In this document: positions 1 to 7,532 of the stretch, piece after piece
How positions within the stretch are numbered: position 1 is the stretch's first letter
How the letters are laid out: each line of letters opens with the position of its first letter
NCBI RefSeq assembly: GCF_021742065.1
Contig: NZ_JAKKIE010000058.1
Coordinates: forward strand, 1-19,978
DNA length: 19,978 bases
Origin: Rhizorhapis sp. SPR117
Lineage (GTDB): Bacteria; Pseudomonadota; Alphaproteobacteria; Sphingomonadales; Sphingomonadaceae
Reading direction: 5' to 3'
Notes under the pieces: model-generated
Told to the model about the DNA's origin: nothing
The model's input: the letters and a program-made list of their open reading frames with translations, nothing else
Database searches by the model: none
Program-made: the position numbers and the translations under genes

Positions 1-36
1 ACAGGCTACTGGCCGAGTCTAAGGCTAAAGCCAGTA

Positions 37-52
37 TCCGACTGAAGTCGGA
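37..52 (-). terminator. Possible weak terminator hairpin downstream of the DUF6152-type gene
   Basis: A perfect 6-bp inverted repeat, TCCGAC and GTCGGA around a TGAA loop, lies about 80 bases past the stop codon of the leftward gene ending at 134. On the minus strand it is followed only by a short, interrupted T stretch, so it is a poor intrinsic terminator at best. It could also be a chance hairpin. Confidence 0.2.
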
Positions 53-133
53 GGGGTTCCTCCTCCAAGAGGACTCTGAAACTGAACGGGCTTGGCTCCA
101 TTACCGGTCTACACGCATTCCGACAGGAAAGCG

Positions 134-499
134 TCACCAAGCCTCCAGCTTTTTGCCGTTAGCCAGTGTCGCGAGTTTGAGCGCTCCACCCGGTTTCCCA
201 TTTCGCAGCGGGAAGAAGACAACATCGATCTTGTCACCGCTTTTGAGCGTATTGAACTTCCAGCCGGTTTCACGCATGTTTGAAGGGCTGCCGCATTCCA
301 ATGTATAGGTCGTTCCCCCGTCTTTGACGACCACAAAGACATGAGGATTGGCCCATTGAAATCGGGCAACGGCAACGTTCTTGAGTTCGACCGACTTATT
401 CTGATCGAACATTGCGAAAGAATGGTGCGCCGCTGCAGGCAGGCATATCCCGAACAGGGCGAGGGCACACGCGCAGAAATTCCTTATCGTTCTATTCAT
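134..499 (-). CDS. Small secreted DUF6152-type protein
   Basis: The product has 121 residues. Residues 1-24 form a signal peptide (basic start, hydrophobic core, PAAA cleavage site), so the mature protein starts HHSFAMFD and is probably periplasmic. The paired histidines followed by SFAMFD, and the later WANPH segment, are typical of the DUF6152 family, whose biochemical role is not known. A GAGAGG ribosome-binding site sits about ten bases before the ATG, supporting this start. The gene points away from the receptor at 1070. The 570 bases between them carry no copy of the shared promoter motif on this strand, so there is no sign that it belongs to the metal regulon. Family recognition is fairly secure; function is open. 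Confidence 0.8.
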   Translation of the reverse strand: MNRTIRNFCACALALFGICLPAAAHHSFAMFDQNKSVELKNVAVARFQWANPHVFVVVKDGGTTYTLECGSPSNMRETGWKFNTLKSGDKIDVVFFPLRNGKPGGALKLATLANGKKLEAW

Positions 500-761
500 T
501 CAACACATTCCTCTCACCGGATCTGAGCGGAAGTTCATCGGCTTCTTGACAGCCCCTTTGCCGAGACCGTTCTGCCTCCACCGCTCACAATCTATCGAAA
601 ATTGATCGGTGTTGGATAATAGTGCGTGTTTGAAGGTGGAGAAGCGCGAAGCGGTCACGAAACCGTTCAACGGGCGCGCTCGGTGGGAAGAATCGATAGC
701 TCCGGCGGTCGATGATCATGGTTTCATCACCTCCCCTCGAAACCAGGCTGACATGCCCGCA

Positions 762-790
762 TTACCCGAGAGGTGAGCATGTTCGGGTAA
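762..790. repeat. Inverted repeat TTACCCGA-N13-TCGGGTAA
   Basis: A perfect 8-bp inverted repeat with arms at 762-769 and 783-790 lies about 190 bases upstream of the promoter motif of the TonB receptor at 1070. Its size and spacing would suit a dimeric repressor or activator, or an RNA hairpin. No bound protein can be named. Confidence 0.35.
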
Positions 791-975
791 CGTAGCAAGC
801 CATGTTCTAAACGTTTCCGAACAGTTTTTGCGCCCCTAAGATATTGACTTATCCGCAACAGATGGTGCCAATTATGGTTCAGAGTTGTCCTGGCGCAACC
901 AATTGAAGCCGCTTGATGAAGGGCGGAATCGGGCAATTTCAAAAGGGAATTCGGTGCTCTCTCACATAGCTTTGG

Positions 976-1003
976 AGAGGGCGTGATGCAGCAACCGCGT
1001 ATC
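976..1003 (+). promoter_or_regulatory. Putative ECF sigma promoter for the first TonB receptor
   Basis: AGAGGG at 976-981, fourteen bases, then CGCGTATC at 996-1003. The second box is identical to the one before copA, and the first differs from the TGAGGG of the other strong copies by one base. The motif ends 66 bases before the receptor ATG at 1070. The GCGTA core resembles the CGT-type -10 elements of ECF promoters. Assignment to the sigma factor encoded at 10218-10781 is inference. Confidence 0.6.
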
Positions 1004-1069
1004 ACCAGATCGCCAGCGAAGGCGGAGGCCAAATATAAGTTCGCACCTGAAGAACAGGGGGGAGATATT

Positions 1070-3405
1070 ATGACATATTCCAAAATGACGTTGGCTAAGG
1101 TCGGAGTGGCCACGCGATCGGGCACCTTAGTCGCCCTTTTACTTGCAGGATCCGCTTTGGCGTCGCCCTGCTTGGCAAATGCACAGGAGGGCGAGGAGAA
1201 GCAGGGCGGCTATGATGCCGCCGGGAATACGCAAGAGATTCAGGAAATCGTGGTATCTGCTCGGCGTAAGGATGAGGCGCTGACTAGTGTGCCGGCCTCG
1301 ATCACGGCATATTCTTCCGAGTTTTTGGAAAAACAGAATATTCGGAGTTTTACCGATTATGCGACGAAAATTCCTAATCTGAGTTTCCAATACGGTCAGG
1401 GCGCCACCGTGACGTGGAGCGGGGATCGTCAGACGACTATCAGAGGTATCGTCGGCAACGGCACCACGGCTTACTATATTAACGACACACCAGTTCCTGC
1501 GTCCGTTAGCCCGCAAGTGCTGAATCTGGAACGCATTGAGGTTCTGAAGGGGCCGCAAGGAACCTTGTTTGGTGCGAGTTCCATGGGTGGCACGCTACGT
1601 TTTATAACCAAAAAGCCGTCGCTCAATGAACAGAGTGGCACTGTGCAGGTGCAAGGGGGTGGTACGCGGCAAGGTGGATTCGATTTTGATGGTAATGCCA
1701 CGGCAAACATTGTCCTGGTACCCGACCAGCTCGCTGTCGATATTGCCTTTGGCTATACACGGGAGTCCGGTTTCATCACCCGGCGGTTCCCTGATGCGTC
1801 TGGCAATCTCATTTCAAAAAAGGTCAGGGGCGCAATGACACATATATAGGCTCAGTCACCTTGCGTGCAAAGATGACCGACACGCTCGAAGCGACGATAA
1901 ACGTTATTGGCCAGACTGGCGAACTTCACGGACTTCCTGCTGCCTATGTACCGCTTCCAGCATATCGCCCCCTATCTTACACAGTGGACCGCGAGCGCGA
2001 CGTCCAGGAATACTCGAAGGACCGCTGGGGCCTTGCATCGGTGGCGCTGAATTATACGGGAGATGGGTTCGACGTAGTTTCCTCAGCCAGTTACTTCAGC
2101 CGCAAGACCCGCGAGCTGGAGGACGATACAGAAGGAACGAACGACTGGTTCGAAGGCGAACTGGGGCTCGATCTGGGACGGCCAGTGTTCTACGTTGAGA
2201 GCATTCTCAGGGAGAGTCGTTTCACACAGGAAACGCGACTCTCTTTCGATAACGGCACGATCCTGCCAAATCTCTCCGGCGTTGTGGGCTTCTTCTACCA
2301 AAGCGAACATGGGAGCGCAAAAGCGCCGGGCGTTTTTGTTCAGGAGTTGGAGGACTTTGGTTTTACACCCGCTTATCTGAGTGAGAGCGGCATCAAAACG
2401 CACAAAACTAACACCGCCTTTTTTGGCGAACTTTATTATCGGTTGGCTCCAAAGCTTACCGCGACGCTCGGTCTAAGGAAATATTGGGTCACGCAGAAAA
2501 CCGATGCGAACACTGATACAGGATTTATCTGGGAGGACGGAGCAAACCAAAACCCTGCTTTGCACAGCAAGCAGTCGGGTTTGGTGCCCAAGGCCGTGCT
2601 GTCCTATGAGGTCGGCGATCGTGGCAATGTCTATGCCTCCGTGTCCAAGGGATTTCGTGCGGGCGGAAGCCAGGCACGGTTGCCCAGTTTCTGTGACGCC
2701 GATCTCGCCGCCCTCGGGTTGGCCGCAGGTGACATCCGGCAATATAAATCCGACACTCTGTGGAACTACGAAGTGGGTATCAAGAGTCGGTTGAGTGGCG
2801 GCAGGCTAAGCGCATCAGCTGCTGCATTCCGAATGGATTGGTCTAACATCCAGCAGACTGCTTTTCTGCCTGACTGTGGGTTTCCGTTTGTCACAAACGC
2901 AGGCAAGGCACAAATCAATGGCGGCGAGTTTGAAATTGCCGGCCGGCCTTTTGCCGGGGTACCTCTATCGATCCAGCTCGGTCTCGGTTACACTGACGCG
3001 ATTCTGAAATCCCCAGGCTTGCTTCCCCAGGCGCCTGACAGTCGTTTAGAACTGGTCCCGAAATGGACCGGCAGCATTTCAGGCTCTTACGAAACGCCAA
3101 TCACAAATGATCTCAGCCTTTTCGTTGCTGCGGATTACAGCTACACGAGTTCGGTTAAGGTTCCTGACGGTAGTGGCGGGGTGGTTGCCCGGCAACCTAT
3201 CAACATGGTTAACGGCAATATTGGCATTAATGTCGGTGCGTCGCAGATCATGGTCTATGTTAAGAACCTGTTCGACAAGCGGCTGAACTTTGGTGATCAG
3301 CCATCCTCTTCCTTTGAACGACAGGACGCAGGCGGCCAGCGCCTGCCTCGCGGCGTGGTGAGTCGTCCACGTCAAATCGGTGTGCAATATCAGTTGAGTT
3401 TTTGA
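1070..3405 (+). pseudogene. TonB-dependent outer-membrane receptor, frame broken at 1816-1822
   Basis: This encodes an outer-membrane beta-barrel receptor that would import a ligand using TonB energy. The ATG at 1070 has a GGGGGGAG ribosome-binding site just before it and opens a signal peptide ending near ANAQ (residue 39). A TonB-box-like EIVVSARR follows at 59-66. Then comes a plug domain, including IEVLKGPQGTLFG and GGTLRFITKKP. The frame ends at a TAG at 1847-1849. The rest of the barrel is open in the -1 frame and runs to 3405, where it ends with a C-terminal phenylalanine after VKNLFDKRLNFG. Joining the frames at 1822 gives about 778 residues, normal for the family, and restores GRNDTYIGSVTLR. 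The break is in a six-A run. It may be a sequencing error, a true pseudogene or a slippage site. The substrate is unknown; the promoter motif upstream suggests metal control. Confidence 0.85.
1816..1865 (+). promoter_or_regulatory. Candidate -1 frameshift site: A AAA AAG plus downstream hairpin
   Basis: The codons TCA AAA AAG form the heptamer A AAA AAG in the reading frame of the first half, the same slippery sequence as in Escherichia coli dnaX. A -1 slip here leads directly into the open frame of the second half. Eight bases downstream, CGCAATGAC (1831-1839) can pair with GTCA and TTGCG (1855-1858 and 1861-1865), leaving a two-base bulge and a 15-base loop. No clear Shine-Dalgarno-like stimulator lies upstream. 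A missing A in a homopolymer explains the same facts more simply. Confidence 0.35.
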
Positions 3406-3726
3406 TAGTGTTGCATTGACGAGGGTTTCGCCATCTCCAACATTGAGCACGGCGTTACATGGCTTGATATACTGTAATCATGGGGCTTATCCCATGATTA
3501 CAGTGCTGGACGGTTAATCGTGCCAACACAAGTATAATGGCATGTTTGTCGCGAGGCCGGCCATGACAGCTAACTTGTCCCGGAAAATGAGGATCTGCCG
3601 GAGGATTGCGCGTCCCGAATATTGATTTACACGGTAGCGTGGCTGGTGATGTGCTTTTGCCGGAGGTAACCGATGGGTGACTGATATGATTTTATTAAGT
3701 TTGCTTCTGCGGGAGACACCACGCTT
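3406..3726. other. Intergenic region after the TonB receptor
   Basis: About 320 bases between the receptor stop and the TTG start of the regulator. It holds the 14-bp palindromic hairpin at 3471-3504. The only longer open frame, on the minus strand at 3514-3744, has no ribosome-binding site or recognisable domain and overlaps the regulator start, so I do not call it. No copy of the ECF motif was seen here. Confidence 0.5.
3471..3504. repeat. Perfect 14-bp inverted repeat with six-base loop
   Basis: ACTGTAATCATGGG at 3471-3484 is the exact reverse complement of 3491-3504, separated by GCTTAT. It lies 65 bases after the receptor stop codon. It could terminate transcription or stabilise the mRNA end, but no T run follows on either strand. 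An operator or a mobile-element scar is equally possible. Confidence 0.6.
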
Positions 3727-4989
3727 TTGACAAGGCGGGCTCAATTTGACTGTGTGGACGAAGCTACTCAGCGGCTAATTGTCGAGCAAGCTTCGCAATT
3801 TCGAGAGGTGCTGGTCGGAGAAAGCCGCTCCACGGTCCTTTCCCATTTGCTCGACTATCTGCTAGAGCGATCCGCCGACCGGCGGGCTCCCAAAGAAATC
3901 GAAATAGCAATGGCTGTGTTCGGAAAAACCGCCGAGTTCGATACGTCTCAGGATTCTACGGTACGTGCGCATATCTACCGGTTGCGCCAACGGCTGCATA
4001 TCTTCAATGCCGGAAAAAGCGGCATGCTATTAGAGATTCCCAAGGGCGAGTATCGCCTGATATTGACGGATGAACCGAAGAGCGTGGATGAAGATGAAGC
4101 GCCATCTCTGCGGCTGAAGTCGCGAAACCGGCAAAAGCGCATTCGAGTCATGGTCATAGCTGGCTTTGTGGCTACTGCGGTGTTTTGGAGCCTGCTATTT
4201 CTCAAAGGTGGGTTGGGGGGGGAGGCTCTCTCCCCACTTAGCAAGTCGCCCTTCTGGCAGCCGGTGGCCACGCATGAGCGATTGCCGCTAATCGCTGTAG
4301 GCGATTTTTATCTGGTTGTGCAAAGCGGCCCGGAAGACAAGGTGCAGCGCCTTGCCATGCATCCAACGATCCGTTCGGGGCGAGATCTTGATGACTATTT
4401 GAGGATGCACCCCGATCAATATAGCAAATTACATGATCGCGATATCCACCGGATCCCGGCAAGGGTGGCAACGGGTGCGACTGCGATCCTGCCCTTGGTC
4501 GCAGGGATGCGCTCGGATCATGGTGTGCCGGACATCATTCCTGTTTCACGCATTTCGCAAGAAACTATCGATTCCCGTAACGTGATCTACATCGGTTACT
4601 TCGCTGAACTGGGAGAGCTGCGATCACCTGTACTCAGACAATCGCGGTTCGAGCCTGGTGCTGATTTCAATGAACTGAAGGATAATTCCTCAGGGAAGGT
4701 TTTCAGGGCGCGAGCGGCACCATCGACTGATATATCGAACAGTCGTGGCCCAACCAAAGATCCATTTGGCTATGATTATGGATACATTGCCAGCTATCCT
4801 GGCCCGTCAGGCAACCAGACAATCGTGATTTCAGGTATCGATGACGCCGCGCTTTCGCAAATGATCAGGCTCGTATCTGACAAAAAGCAACTTGATGTGT
4901 TGGCAAAGAAGACCGGGGGGCAAAGGCTTTCGAGGCTCTCTATCAAGTGCGTGGCACAGGGGACTTCATTTTCGACACACAGCTCTTGA
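3727..4989 (+). CDS. Membrane-anchored winged-helix-like regulator, C-terminus frameshifted
   Basis: Residues about 20-115 resemble the winged-helix-like DNA-binding domain in which a KE-x-E-I-A helix and FD-x-S-x-D are followed by VRAHIYRLRQRL and end with IPKGEYRL. A transmembrane helix lies at about 141-159, and the rest should be periplasmic, with DYGYIASYPGPSG at 350-362. The start is TTG with GGGAG eleven bases upstream; stops exclude an earlier in-frame start. After a six-G run (4915-4920) the reading frame loses similarity to its paralogue at 5055-6347. The -1 frame instead gives FEALYQV, matching the paralogue, and stops at 5036, for about 436 residues. The true gene is therefore probably 3727-5036. 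The architecture suggests one-component signalling from periplasm to DNA; the signal and targets are unknown. Confidence 0.75.
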   Translation: MTRRAQFDCVDEATQRLIVEQASQFREVLVGESRSTVLSHLLDYLLERSADRRAPKEIEIAMAVFGKTAEFDTSQDSTVRAHIYRLRQRLHIFNAGKSGMLLEIPKGEYRLILTDEPKSVDEDEAPSLRLKSRNRQKRIRVMVIAGFVATAVFWSLLFLKGGLGGEALSPLSKSPFWQPVATHERLPLIAVGDFYLVVQSGPEDKVQRLAMHPTIRSGRDLDDYLRMHPDQYSKLHDRDIHRIPARVATGATAILPLVAGMRSDHGVPDIIPVSRISQETIDSRNVIYIGYFAELGELRSPVLRQSRFEPGADFNELKDNSSGKVFRARAAPSTDISNSRGPTKDPFGYDYGYIASYPGPSGNQTIVISGIDDAALSQMIRLVSDKKQLDVLAKKTGGQRLSRLSIKCVAQGTSFSTHSS

Positions 4990-5054
4990 TCGCGTGGGCT
5001 TTGAAGACGGACAAAGGCGACGGCCCCGCTCCCTGACCCGCGTCGCCCTTCCGG

Positions 5055-6347
5055 CTATTCGCTGCGCTTTGCTTCGTCCCAAATACGCTGGGAATCGATG
5101 GGTCTGGCGATTAGCAGCTTGCTTCCATAGCTTTGATTGAACATCGTGCGGACCTGATAAAGCGCTTCAAAGGACCGGAAATTGCCTCCGATGCTATGAC
5201 GCAACTGTTCGAGCATTTTCGCATTGGTGGCGATGTTGACCATCTGCGCTACACCGGCATCGCCCGTTCCTGACAAGATGAGAATGGGCTTGCCCGACGG
5301 GCCGGGATAACTCGCAATATAACCATAATCCCGCCGCGGGATAATTCCGTTGCCTAGCAGATAGGGGCTATCAGACAGGAATTTCCGCTTGGAGGCCTTG
5401 TCTATTATTTCATAGCAAGTGGTACCACAACGGAACTGCGAAGCCTCGAATAGCGGATTACTCAGCAATGGTGAAATGGCATCAAGCGCGCCGAGATAAA
5501 TTATACCGGAGGACTTCAACATCGTGGGATCAAGTTCAGAAGAAGTGAGTGGATGAATATCGATATTCTTGAGATAGGACGATAGCCGGCTAATTGGCCC
5601 TAAAATATCCGAGCTAACCGCATAGAGATCTTCGTTTTTCAGGGTATCCTGAATTCCAGAAGTCGTGGTTACATATTCATAGAAAGCATCGGCAGAATCT
5701 ATTGAAAGATCCTGAACTACCTCCTCAACACCATCCTGGTTTCTCTGTGTCAAAAACATGAAATAATCACCGAGGACCAAAGTATAATTTTTCTCGCCGT
5801 CAAATGACTGCCAAAGTGTTGAATGGTTCAGAGAATTGCCTGAGGGAAAAGCGTGACTAAAATACAGAAACGAAAATACCAGATTGAATAGCAACAATAT
5901 TGAAATGGCAATGCGAACCACTGGGGCGGAGGTGCTAGAATCGCCCGATTTTCTTACAGGGGTCTGGTCACTCTCAGCCGTTACGTCGGGCGTCTCCAGT
6001 TGAAACCCGTATTCGCCTTGCCGAATGGTCAAGCGCGCGCCTGATTTTCCGTGATAGAACAGGTCAAGTTTTTTGCGGAGACGATAGATGCCGACCCGAA
6101 CGCGCGAACCCTGACGCCCAGGCTCATTCGAGTTGTTTTGAAATATCTCTTCGGCGATTTCCGTTTCTTTGGGGCAACGTCCTTCGATAGATTGCTCCAG
6201 CAAAAAATCAAAAAGGCGAAGCAGCGTGCCAGAGCGATTTGAAGCGATGAAACTTCGTACCCGGCGTCCTTCTTCAGCCAGAGCGTCCGCATCGTCACTG
6301 GAAATCAAGTAATCTCCGATCTTCAGTAAGATTGCTTTATCTGGCAT
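5055..6347 (-). CDS. Membrane-anchored winged-helix-like regulator, paralogue of the gene at 3727
   Basis: The product has 430 residues. The N-terminal domain (about 25-117) has the same layout as its neighbour: RSGTLLRLFDFLLEQS, KETEIAEEIF, VRVGIYRLRKKLDLF and GEYGFQL. A single transmembrane helix lies at about 143-164. The periplasmic part carries LGDYF, IIYLGALDAISPLL and DYGYIASYPGPSG (340-352), followed by FEALYQV. The ATG at 6347 has a GAAGAG-like ribosome-binding site. The gene converges on the first paralogue, with stop codons only about 18 bases apart once that gene's frame is repaired. Base use looks more AT-rich than in the copper genes to the right. The region upstream of the start has no copy of the shared ECF motif. 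DNA-binding is inferred from the domain; the regulated genes are unknown. Confidence 0.75.
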   Translation of the reverse strand: MPDKAILLKIGDYLISSDDADALAEEGRRVRSFIASNRSGTLLRLFDFLLEQSIEGRCPKETEIAEEIFQNNSNEPGRQGSRVRVGIYRLRKKLDLFYHGKSGARLTIRQGEYGFQLETPDVTAESDQTPVRKSGDSSTSAPVVRIAISILLLFNLVFSFLYFSHAFPSGNSLNHSTLWQSFDGEKNYTLVLGDYFMFLTQRNQDGVEEVVQDLSIDSADAFYEYVTTTSGIQDTLKNEDLYAVSSDILGPISRLSSYLKNIDIHPLTSSELDPTMLKSSGIIYLGALDAISPLLSNPLFEASQFRCGTTCYEIIDKASKRKFLSDSPYLLGNGIIPRRDYGYIASYPGPSGKPILILSGTGDAGVAQMVNIATNAKMLEQLRHSIGGNFRSFEALYQVRTMFNQSYGSKLLIARPIDSQRIWDEAKRSE

Positions 6348-6489
6348 TTTTGCTCTTCTCGAGTAGCATTGCTACGCCAGTGTACTCTTAAAGGTTATGC
6401 TGGCAATTCCAAATTTGAGGGCGAATAAACCTTACAGCTATCCGCGGCAATCTGCCAGATATTTCATCAATGGGCATTGCCAGCCTAGG

Positions 6490-6583
6490 TGTTTAGTCCC
6501 GGCATTTGATGGTGCATTATTCAGCCATCAATGGAAGGATGCACTGTGGGACAGATTCTACATGGGAGCGCCCGCACGACAGC
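6490..6583 (+). mobile_element. IS481-family transposase fragment (left end and first residues)
   Basis: A frame with a GTG at 6546 reads MGQILHGSARTT, which matches the usual opening of a group of alphaproteobacterial IS481 transposases. Homology stops at about 6581, where unrelated sequence begins. A TGT-starting stretch at 6490 may be the left inverted-repeat end. Only a dozen residues of the transposase remain, so the element is dead. Confidence 0.5.
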
Positions 6584-6869
6584 GGCGGGCAATCTACTGT
6601 TCGGCCATGTCGGCGCAGGCGTGAGCCGCGATAAGGTCGCCGCACTCCTGGCGAGCAGGTCGCCGTTGCTCATGATTCATGGTTGCTGGAGCGATCCTGT
6701 CCGCACCGTATGGGCAGCAGGTCAGCTCGCCGCCGAACCAATTTCTGACAGAGGGGGCCGCGTGGTTGACCCAGCGCCTTCTCGACCGCGACCTCGTGAT
6801 TGTTGGCTATTGGACCGACTGGGATGATCTCAATCAGGTGCTCGAACAGACTCTGGCGGCGGTCAGCGC
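6584..6869 (+). pseudogene. SIR2-like protein fragment, frameshifted
   Basis: In one frame the sequence reads LFGHVGAGVSRDKVAALLAS and then HGCWSDPVRTVWAAGQLA, which is reminiscent of SIR2-family proteins seen in sphingomonads. Near the five-G run at 6753-6757 it continues in another frame as AWLTQRLLDRDLVIVGYWTD and then LNQVLEQTLAAVS. Neither end is complete: it is fused to the IS481 remnant on the left and to a coiled-coil fragment on the right. It is a broken remnant. The family name rests on memory of the motif, not on a search. Confidence 0.4.
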
Positions 6870-7230
6870 GAACGCGATGCCGCTCTGCGCAAAACGCAAA
6901 CTACTGAGCAGGCCTTCCTTAAGGCCACCGCCGAGCGCGATCAGCTGGCAACTTCGATCAAGGATTCGAGACTCGCCTCGTGGGCGCCTCACTGGAAAAT
7001 GCCACCACCGCCGAGGTCGAGAGCCGTCTCGAGAAGGTCGAGACTGACCAGCGGTCCATTGCATCGGACCTGCGCGTTTTCGACACCATTTCAATTGATC
7101 GCGTCATCGCCCGCGTGACGGCAGAACAATCGGCTGCGGTCGACCGTGCACGATCGGCCGAGGTTCGTCTGGGGCGTGCGCGCAATGCGGAAACGCGCGC
7201 GAAGTCGATCTACGATGCCGCGCGCCGCGC
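6870..7230 (+). pseudogene. Fragment of a charged coiled-coil protein, frameshifted
   Basis: An alanine- and charge-rich, heptad-like sequence begins with ERDAALRKTQTTEQAFLKAT. It changes frame near 6955-6970, continuing as FETRLVGASLENATTAEVES and later TAEQSAAVDRARSAEVRLGR. The change of frame keeps the same character, so one original gene has been disrupted. It has no credible start and is cut off by the IS630 remnant. I do not recognise the family; plasmid- or phage-type coiled-coil proteins are possible. Confidence 0.4.
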
Positions 7231-7349
7231 CTTACTGCCCCGACCTCAATCCCATCGAACGCAAATGGGCGCAGGCAAAACAACGCCGACGAAAATTACA
7301 ATGCTCCATCGACAAACTCTTCAATATTGAATCATTCTATATGGGGTAG
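7231..7349 (+). mobile_element. IS630-family transposase C-terminal fragment
   Basis: The frame through this stretch reads PYCPDLNPIERKWAQAK and ends at a TAG at 7347-7349. The PDLNPIE motif carries the last acidic residue of the DDE catalytic triad of IS630-type transposases. Everything upstream of it is missing, so only about 40 residues remain. The break within CCTTACTGCCCC marks the junction with the coiled-coil fragment. Confidence 0.75.
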
Positions 7350-7532
7350 GTTTTATATCGTGGACGATACTGTCCACTATTGCGTCGCCTAGCAGCAGGA
7401 CAGGCACCTGCTTGCGGGCCTTAACATCTGGATGGCAAGGTGACCTGCGAACCGGTGGCGCGCCATCTGGGCTTCACTATATGCAGGAAACCAGCGCTAT
7501 CACCTGAGAAGGCCTTTGAGACAGCGCCGAGC

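Larger units (their letters stand above)
500..1069. other. Intergenic region between DUF6152-type gene and TonB receptor
   Basis: About 570 bases without a convincing gene. It contains an 8-bp inverted repeat at 762-790 and the promoter motif at 976-1003, which are listed separately. Open frames on both strands lack signal peptides, ribosome-binding sites or recognisable motifs. I see nothing else in it. Confidence 0.5.

Noticed and set aside
1..312. Frame open from the left edge to a stop at 310-312 on the plus strand
   Set aside because: The second half is antisense to the DUF6152-type gene and the first 45 codons match nothing I recognise; it may be the tail of a truncated gene but cannot be supported.
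983..1069. Longer N-terminal extension of the first TonB receptor starting at 983
   Set aside because: The ATG at 983 lies inside the promoter motif and has no signal peptide directly after it, whereas the ATG at 1070 has a strong ribosome-binding site and a normal signal peptide.
3514..3744. 76-codon minus-strand ORF between receptor and regulator
   Set aside because: No ribosome-binding site, no domain, and it overlaps the start of the regulator gene.
7360..7377. GTGGAC-N6-GTCCAC inverted repeat after the IS630 fragment
   Set aside because: Only 6 bp, with no T run and no gene start nearby; it could be an IS end but cannot be shown.
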